From the NCBI RefSeq assembly GCF_003627815.1, contig NZ_CP032698.1, positions 4,402,001 to 4,466,000 on the forward strand: 64,000 nt of DNA. Direction: 5' to 3'. The stretch is from Streptomyces hundungensis (lineage in GTDB: Bacteria; Actinomycetota; Actinomycetes; Streptomycetales; Streptomycetaceae). Of the stretch, positions 57,977-64,000 are shown in pieces. Made by a program: the position numbers and the translations under genes. Position 1 is the stretch's first letter, and every line of letters starts with the position of its first letter. The notes under the pieces are model-generated. The model searched no databases, was not told where the DNA came from, and saw only the letters and a list, made by a program, of their open reading frames with translations.

Positions 57977-60900
57977 GTGACGGATTCCGGCGGAACCGGC
58001 GAAGGTGGCACAATCGGGGGCATACCGGGAGGCGTGGGCTCCGGCGTGCCCGGGGGCGTGGCCGGGGGCGTGACCGGAGGGCTCAGCGGTGGCATGGCTG
58101 GAGGTGCGGGCGGGGGACTGTCTGCGGGTCGGGCCGATGGCCGGATCGGAGGGGTGGCCGGAGGGCTTACCGATGGCATGGCCGGAGGTGCGGGCGGGGG
58201 CCTGTCTGCGAGCGGGGCCGGTGGCCAGACCATGGGGATGGCCGGGGGGCTCAGCGGTGGCGTGGCCGGCGGGCTGCGGTTCCGGATGCTCGGGCCGGTC
58301 GAGGGCGACTTCGACGGCCGGGCCCTGCCGCTCGGTCCGCCCCAGCAACGCGCCCTGCTCGCCGTCCTGTTGCTCCGCGCCGGCCGGCCGGTCTCGATGC
58401 CGGAACTCCTCGACGCGATCTGGGGCGAGCGGCTGCCCCCGCGCGGCGTGGGAACCCTGCGCACCTATGTCTCGCGGCTGCGTACCCTGCTCGAACCGGA
58501 CCGCCCCGCGCGCACCCCGGCCCGCCTCCTGGTCTCCGCCGACGACGGCTACGCGCTGCGGGTTCCCTCCACGGCCCTGGACACCGCCGTCTTCGAGGCG
58601 CGGCTCGCCGAGGCGGCACGGCTGCGGGGCGCGGGGGACACGGCCGCCGCCCACCACGAACTCACCGGCGCGCTCGCCCTGTGGGGCGGCAGCCCCCTCG
58701 CCGGCCTGCCCGGCCCGCACGCCGAGCGCCAGCGCGACCGGCTCACCGAGCTGTGGCTCTCCGCCCGCGAGGACCACTTCCACGGCGCCCTCGCCCTGGA
58801 CCGCCACGCGGCGACCATTGCCTCGCTGCGCGCGTTCGCCGCCGAACACCCCCTGCGCGAACGCGCCCAGGCCCTCCTCATGCTGGCCCTGCACCGGGCC
58901 GGCCGTCAGGCCGACGCGTTCGCGGTGTACGAGACGACCCGCCGCACCCTGAGCGAGGAACTCGGCGTCCCGCCCGGCCCCGAACTGTCCGCCCTGCACA
59001 CCCGCCTGCTCAACCGCCACCAGCCCCCGACCGCGCCCGACCCCCGCCACCCGTCCAGGGACCGGGCGTCCACCACGCCGGGCTCGCGCGCCACCGACCT
59101 CCGTCAACCGTCCGGGGACACCGCGCGGGGCTCGCGCGCTGCCGACTTCCGTCAACCGGCCGGGGACGGAACGCCCGGTGCGCGCGGCTCGCGGGCCGCC
59201 AACTCCCGCGCGTCGTCCGGGGATCGGGCACCCGGCGCGTCGGGCCCGCGCACCACTGGCTCCCGCCAACCGTCCGTGGACGGCGCGTCCGCCGCACCGG
59301 GCTCGGGCACCCCTGTCCCCCGCCACCCGTCCGGGGATCGGGCACCCGGCGCGTCGGGCCCGCGCACCACTGGCTCCCGCCAACCGTCCGTGGACGGCGC
59401 GTCCGCCACACCGGGCTCGGGCACCCCTGCCCCCGCCGCCCGTCCGGGGAAGGGACCCCCGCCGCGTCGGGCTCGCGCACCACCGGTCCCCGCCACCCCT
59501 CGGCGGACCGGGCGTCCGCCGCACGGGCCCCGCGCCCCACCGACCCTCACCACTGGCCCGGGGCCGGGACGCCTGCCGCGCGGGGCTCGCGTACTGCCAA
59601 ATCCCGGCAGCCGTCCGCGGATCGGGCGTCCCTCACGCCGGGTTCGCGCCCCACCGACCCTCACCACCGGCCCGGGGACGGGACCCCCGCCGCACCGGCC
59701 CCGCGCCTCACCGGCCCTCGCCCATGGCCCGGGGCCGGGACCCCCGCCGCGCCGGGTTCGCGCCTCACCGACCCTCACCAATGGCCCGGGGACGGGACCC
59801 CCGCCGCACCGGCCCCGCGCCTCACCGACCCTCGCCCATGGCCCGGGGACGAAACGCCTGCCGCGCGGGGCTCGCGTACTGCCAACTCCCGGCAGCCGTC
59901 CGCGGATCGGGCGTCCCTCGCGCCGGGTTCGAGCCTCACCGACCCTCACCACTGGCCCGGGGACGGGACCCCCGCCGCGCCGGGTTCGCGCCTCACCGAC
60001 CCTCACCACCGGCCCGGGGACGGGACCCCCGCCGCGCCGGGTTCGCGCCCCACCGACCCCCGCCAACTGTCGGGGGACACCGCACCGAGCCCGCGCACCA
60101 CCGCCCCCCGCCACCCCTCGGCCGACCCGGCCCCCGCCACGCCCCGTGCGTCCGACGATTGGCGGTCCTCCGCGGAACGGATCGTCACCGCCTCGGCCGC
60201 GCGCGCGGCCGACCCGTGGTGGTCCTCGGCGGATCGGGGTGCCGTCACCCCGGGCTCGCACGAGGCCGGCCCCCGGCGTCCCTCCGCCGAACAAATCCCC
60301 GCCCCGCACGCCGCAGGCGCCCCGCACGCCGGTGCCGTCGAGGAGCGGCCCACCTCCAACCCCGCTCAACTGCCGCACGCCATAAGGGACTTCACCGGTC
60401 GGGCCGGCGACCTCGACGAGCTGTGCGCCCTGCTCCAGGACGCGTCCGAGGCGCGGGCGATGGCGGTGGCCGTCCTCACCGGTCTGGGCGGCGTGGGCAA
60501 GAGCGCCCTGGCCGCCACCGCGGCGCACCGGATGCGTGGGGCCTTCCCCGACGGTCAGCTCTACGCCGATCTGCGCGGGGCCGCCGAGCCCGCCGACAGC
60601 GCGGACGTGCTGACCCATCTGCTGCGCTCCCTGGGCGTACCCGAGGGCGCCGTCCCCGACGACGCCGGCCAGCGGGGCGCCCTGTTCCGCTCCCTGCTCG
60701 CGGGCCGCCGCGTACTGATCCTGCTCGACAACGCGCACGACACCGCCCAGCTCCGGCCCCTGCTGCCCGGCACCCCGGGCAGCGCCGTCCTGATCACCAG
60801 CCGGGCCCGGATCGTCGGGCTGCCCGGCGCCCGGCTGCTCGACCTGGAGGCGATGACCGAGCGGGACGCCCTCGCGATGCTGGAGGCGATCGTGGGGGGC

Positions 60901-62565
60901 GAGCGGGTCGCCGCCGACCCCGGCGCGGCCCGCCGGCTCGTCGCCGCCTGCGGACGGCTGCCGCTCGCGGTGCGCATCGCCGCCGCCCGCCTGGCCGCCC
61001 GCGCCGACTGGGCGGTGGCCGACCTGACGGCCCGGCTCGGCGACGAGCGCCGCCGCCTGGACGAGCTGGAGGCCGACGGCCTCGGCGTCGACGCCGCGTT
61101 CCGCCTCAGCTACCAAAGCCTCGACCCGCACACCGCCCGGGCCTTCCGCCTGACGTCCGCCGCCGCCGTTCCGGTCTTCGGGCGGACCACCGCCGCCGTG
61201 CTGCTCGACATCGACGAGGACGCCGCCGAGGACGCCCTGGAGGCACTCGTCGACGCCGGGCTCCTGGAGGCCTGCGGCATCGACCGCTACCGCTTCCACG
61301 ACCTCGTACGGATCTTCGCCCGGCGCGTTCTGGACGACTCGCCCGACGCGGCCGAGCGGCCCGCCGCCCAGCGCCGCCTCCTGGACCACCTGCTTGCCAC
61401 GGTCACCCACGCCGTGCGCCGGCTGCGCCCGCACAGCGATCTGCCCGACCTCCTGCACCCCGCGAGCACCCCCGGACACCGGCCGGCCGACGCCGAGGCC
61501 GCCCGGGCCTGGCTCCAGGAGTCCCACCAGCTGATCCGCGCCACCGCCGAACAGGCCCTGGGCAAGGGCCCCTGGGAGGACCTGGGCGAGCAGGCGCTGC
61601 GGCCCGCCGTCGACCTCCTCACCGGCTGGGCGCACCTCATCCTCGGCACCGCCCGGCGCCGTGAACTCCAGGGCCCGGCCCGGCTCGCCCTGGCCGGCGC
61701 GCACTGCCACGGCGACTCCCGCTCGGCGGCCCGCGCGCTGCGCCTGATCGCCGCCGTACCGCAGCAGGGCGCCGACACCTACCCGCGCATCGAACGCGCC
61801 CTGCGCCAGGCGCTGCGCTTCGCGGCGCTCGCCCCGGACCCGCTGACCGAGTCGGAGGCGGCGCACGAACTCGCCATGATCCTGGCCGCGATGGGCCGCT
61901 CCGCCGAGGCGCTGCCCCTCTTCGAGCAGGCCTACGCCCGCCATGTCGAACTGGGCGGCCGGGGCGACGCGGTGCGCGTCCTGGCCCATGTCGTACGCGC
62001 CCGCATGTTGCTCGGCGACAAGGAGCGCGCCGAGGCCGCCGCCGACGAAGTGCTGCGCAGCGCACGGGAGTTGGGGGACCGCAGTACGCTGGGGCACGTC
62101 CTGTACCAGATCGGTTGCGCGCTCCTCGCGGGCGGCCGCCCGGTGCGGGCCGCGGCCCATCTGCGCGAGTCCCGCCAGCACCACCAGTGGGTGGGCGACC
62201 TGCGCTGGGAGGCTCTTGCCTGGGCCCGGCTCGCGCACTGTGCGCTGGCCAGGGAGCGGCCCGGGGAGGCGGCGGCCTGTGCGACGCAGGCCCTGTCCAT
62301 CGAGGGCGACCTCGGGGACGCGTTCTGCCGGGGTCTCGCGCTCGCGGCCCGCGGCCGGGCGCTGCTCGCGCTCGGCGAGGCACCGGCGCTCTCCGCGCTG
62401 GCCTCGCTGCGCACCGCGCACCGGCTGCTCAGCGCCCGGGGCGCGGCCGAGGCCGACGAGCTGACGTCGCTGCTGTGGACGGCGCCGCCCGCGCCGCGCC
62501 GCCCGGGGGTCCCGCCGGGCAGCCCGTCGCGCGGGGCCGCGAGTGCAGCCCGGGCTGCCCTCTGA
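57977..62565 (+). pseudogene. SARP/AfsR-type regulator of the CIS locus, split by a one-base deletion in its repeat linker
   Basis: Two frames hold one regulator. Frame 1 (57977 to the deletion near 59430): a Gly-rich leader with GGMAGGAGGGLS units, an OmpR-type HTH from LRFRMLGPVEGDFDGRALPL (about 58275), and BTAD (to about 59010). Frame 2 (deletion to 62565): the rest of the linker, an NB-ARC ATPase (TGLGGVGKSALAATAA near 60480, RVLILLDNAHD, SAVLITSRARIVGLPG) and TPRs. The linker (about 59040-60100) is a 19-aa tandem repeat; its 114-bp double unit recurs with a 113-bp step exactly where the frame changes (CTGTCCCCC in one copy, CTGCCCCC in the next), which locates the missing base at 59429-59434. 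With it restored the protein is about 1530 aa. It may be a true mutation (leaving a SARP-only protein of unknown end) or a sequencing error. Being divergent from the CIS operon, it is the obvious local activator. Confidence 0.82.
59040..60100 (+). repeat. 19-aa (57-bp) tandem repeats in the SARP linker
   Basis: Roughly 18 units of a 57-bp repeat encoding patterns such as GTPAAPGSRLTDPHHRPGD and ASGPRTTGSRQPSVDGAS; many occur as 38-aa doublets (114 bp). The longest near-identical pair starts at 59216 and 59330. The minus strand is also open through this region, which explains large antisense frames here. Confidence 0.85.
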
Positions 62566-62582
62566 CAGAGCCTTTTGGGCAG

Positions 62583-62603
62583 GGGGGCGCACGGCACGCC
62601 CCC
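62583..62603. terminator. Hairpin between the SARP gene and the right-edge gene
   Basis: GGGGGCG (62583-62589) pairs with CGCCCCC (62597-62603) around a 7-base loop, 17 bases past the SARP stop and 12 before the next ATG. Possible terminator, or a leader hairpin of the next gene. Confidence 0.4.
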
Positions 62604-62615
62604 TAGCCTTTCCCC

Positions 62616-64000
62616 ATGACCATGTGGACGTCTCTGGACCCGGCCGCCGTCGCCGTCGAGCCCGGCGGGCGGGCCACCGCGCGACTGCGCGTGCGCAACA
62701 CCGGGGACACCGTCGAGGAGTACCGGCTCTCGGTGGTGGGCGCCCCCGCCGGCTGGGCCCGGGTGGAACCCGACACCATGCGCCTGTACCCGGGCAGCGA
62801 GGCCACGGCGGAGCTCTCCTTCGCCCCGCCGCGTTCGCCCGACGCGCCGGCCGGGCCGGCCTCGTACGGCATCCGGGTGGAACCGCGCCAACACCCCGAC
62901 GTCCGCGAGGTGTTGGAGGGGCAGGTCACGGTCGCGCCCTTCACCGAGCTGCGCGCCGAAATGCTGCCGCCGAGCCTGGTGGGCCGCTTTCGCACCCGCG
63001 CCTCGGTCGCCGTCGACAACCTCGGCAACACCGCGCTCACGGCGTCCCTGACGCTGCGCGACGAGACCAACCGGCTCACTTACGAGATGGCGCCCAACTC
63101 GGTGCAGATCGCGCCCGGCCGGGCCGCGTTCGCCAAGCTCGTCATCCGGCCGCAGCAGGTCCGCTGGACCGGCGGCTCCGAACAGCACCGGCTGACCCTG
63201 ATGGTGCGCCGCTCCGGCGACGACACCGGTCTCGTCCTCAACGGCTCCTTCGACCAGCGCCCGGTGCTGCCGCGCTGGCTGTTCGTCGCGGGCAGCGCGC
63301 TGGTGGCGGCCTCGGTCGCGTTCGTCGCGCTGTGGATGGGCTTCCAGCCGAAGGTGAACACGGCGACGGGGGAGGCGCAGGCCGCTTCCAGCGCGCAGCC
63401 GGTGCCGCAGGGCGCCGAGTCCCCGCTGCCGTCGGCCCCCGCGTCCCCGCCGCCGGTCCAGCCCGGCGCCTCGACCCCGGCCGGTGACGGCGCGGGCGGC
63501 GCGGGAGGCGGCGGCGGTGGCGGGGGTGACGCGGCGGGCTCGGACCTCGGCGCCGGGCCGCCGGTCGTGCCGCCGCCCCCGAAGGCGGCTCCCAAGGCGG
63601 CGCCGAACGCGCCGCAGGGCCCCGTCTGGGACGTGGGCTACAAGCCGGACGACATCGTCACGTTCGCCCAGTACCGCCTGGCCACGCTCGGCAACGAGTG
63701 CACCCTCCAGCCGGGCTGGACCGCCGGCATCATCGACAAGGCCACCCAGACCTCGCTCGCCTGCTACCAGCGGCACGTCATGCGGGACCAGAAGAGCAGC
63801 CGCCAGCTCACGGCCACCGACAAGAAGCCGGGCACCCTGGGCCGCGCCACCCTCACCTCGATGTGGGCGCAGGGCATCAAGGCCGAGGACGTGAAGGCCG
63901 GCGCGAACAACTTCAAGGTCCGCCAGCTCGCCGCGGCCCTGTGGTGGGCCAACCAGTCCCGGATCTCGGACGCCGATCTCGACCGCGACCGTGGTTACGC
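62616..64000 (+). CDS. CIS-linked membrane protein: two Ig/NEW3-like domains, TM, peptidoglycan-binding-like domain (3' end beyond window)
   Basis: Open from ATG 62616 to the window edge (461 codons so far). Two beta-sandwich domains of the NEW3/CARDB kind come first (about 1-90: VAVEPGGRATARLRVRNTGD; about 95-205: VAPFTELRAEMLPPSLVGRF), then a membrane helix at about 218-240 (LPRWLFVAGSALVAASVAFV), a Pro/Ala/Gly-rich stretch with nine Gly in a row, and a peptidoglycan-binding-like domain (about 335-430: DDIVTFAQYRLATLGNECTL; ATQTSLACYQRHV). With no signal peptide, the Ig domains should be inside and the wall-binding domain outside. Streptomyces CIS loci carry such genes, annotated as 'hydrolytic protein', next to the AAA+ ATPase gene. 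No catalytic motif is visible so far. Confidence 0.82.
   Translation, partial: MTMWTSLDPAAVAVEPGGRATARLRVRNTGDTVEEYRLSVVGAPAGWARVEPDTMRLYPGSEATAELSFAPPRSPDAPAGPASYGIRVEPRQHPDVREVLEGQVTVAPFTELRAEMLPPSLVGRFRTRASVAVDNLGNTALTASLTLRDETNRLTYEMAPNSVQIAPGRAAFAKLVIRPQQVRWTGGSEQHRLTLMVRRSGDDTGLVLNGSFDQRPVLPRWLFVAGSALVAASVAFVALWMGFQPKVNTATGEAQAASSAQPVPQGAESPLPSAPASPPPVQPGASTPAGDGAGGAGGGGGGGGDAAGSDLGAGPPVVPPPPKAAPKAAPNAPQGPVWDVGYKPDDIVTFAQYRLATLGNECTLQPGWTAGIIDKATQTSLACYQRHVMRDQKSSRQLTATDKKPGTLGRATLTSMWAQGIKAEDVKAGANNFKVRQLAAALWWANQSRISDADLDRDRGY

Noticed and set aside
59040-60100. Possible CRISPR array from the regular 57-bp period
   Set aside because: Units are contiguous, coding and without unique spacers; no cas genes.
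59152-62592. A 1146-codon minus-strand open frame antisense to the SARP regulator
   Set aside because: Gly/Arg-rich translation with no domain; it is open because of GC bias and the 57-bp repeats, while the plus strand has clear BTAD, NB-ARC and TPR motifs.

Overview
The window is very GC-rich, densely coded DNA from a Streptomyces-type actinomycete. The evidence is the branched-chain keto acid dehydrogenase operon, a Bpa-type proteasome activator, PASTA-style Ser/Thr kinases, SpoIIE/HATPase phosphatase, SARP/AfsR regulators, an XRE-DUF397 pair, many leaderless starts, and five perfect copies of the chromosomal parS sequence (core GTTTCACGTGAAAC). The parS sites indicate that the left part lies in the oriC-proximal segregation zone. 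No rRNA or tRNA gene, CRISPR array or intact transposase was seen.

Positions 1-11,900 (core, mixed functions): molybdenum cofactor genes mobA (cut by the left edge) and moeA, a parS cluster, a K+ channel, a quinone oxidoreductase, bpa, a frameshifted secreted/anchored protein, two divergent membrane Ser/Thr kinases, an APH-fold kinase, a PPOX flavoprotein and an orphan NarL-type response regulator. Positions 12,200-37,050: the bkdABC operon with a parS site inside bkdC, a GntR-MFS pair, a mycothiol-dependent-type DinB-fold protein, a nitrilase-fold amidase, a thioredoxin-NHL protein, a DUF4232 lipoprotein, an AfsR-like SARP, an M18 aminopeptidase, an acyl-CoA dehydrogenase, XRE-DUF397, SseB-like, pirin, a TetR-DUF6463 divergon with two clear operators, and a large SpoIIE phosphatase. 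aspS follows at 37,398.

Positions 39,300-41,550 look like the worn remains of a mobile element: two small phage/plasmid-type proteins, an XRE-TPR regulator interrupted by an in-frame amber codon, and the C-terminal half of a P27-family terminase small subunit. This remnant lies directly against the second major locus.

Positions 41,856-64,000 hold an extracellular/cytoplasmic contractile injection system (CIS) of the Streptomyces type. A leftward operon encodes, in transcription order, a putative cargo with a cysteine-peptidase-like C-terminus, a 52-aa protein, sheath, tube, a tail assembly protein, a second 52-aa protein, a 1198-aa disordered protein with about 20 [VILM]QR motifs, a second tube, a LysM protein, a VgrG-like spike, a gp25 wedge, a baseplate J protein, a tail protein I and a zinc-ribbon membrane protein. 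Many of these genes overlap by ATGA/GTGA/TAATG. Divergent from it are a second SARP-NB-ARC regulator, split by a one-base deletion inside a 19-aa repeat linker, and a membrane protein cut by the right edge. The AAA+ ATPase, tape measure, tube cap and PAAR tip are not in the window and are expected beyond 64,000.

Four intergenic gaps (about 20.4, 28.2, 37.2 and 41.7 kb) carry the same dispersed repeat family. The best candidates for undescribed biology are the disordered [VILM]QR protein together with the cargo protein that carries a related LQR motif, and the SARP regulator sitting at the CIS divergon.
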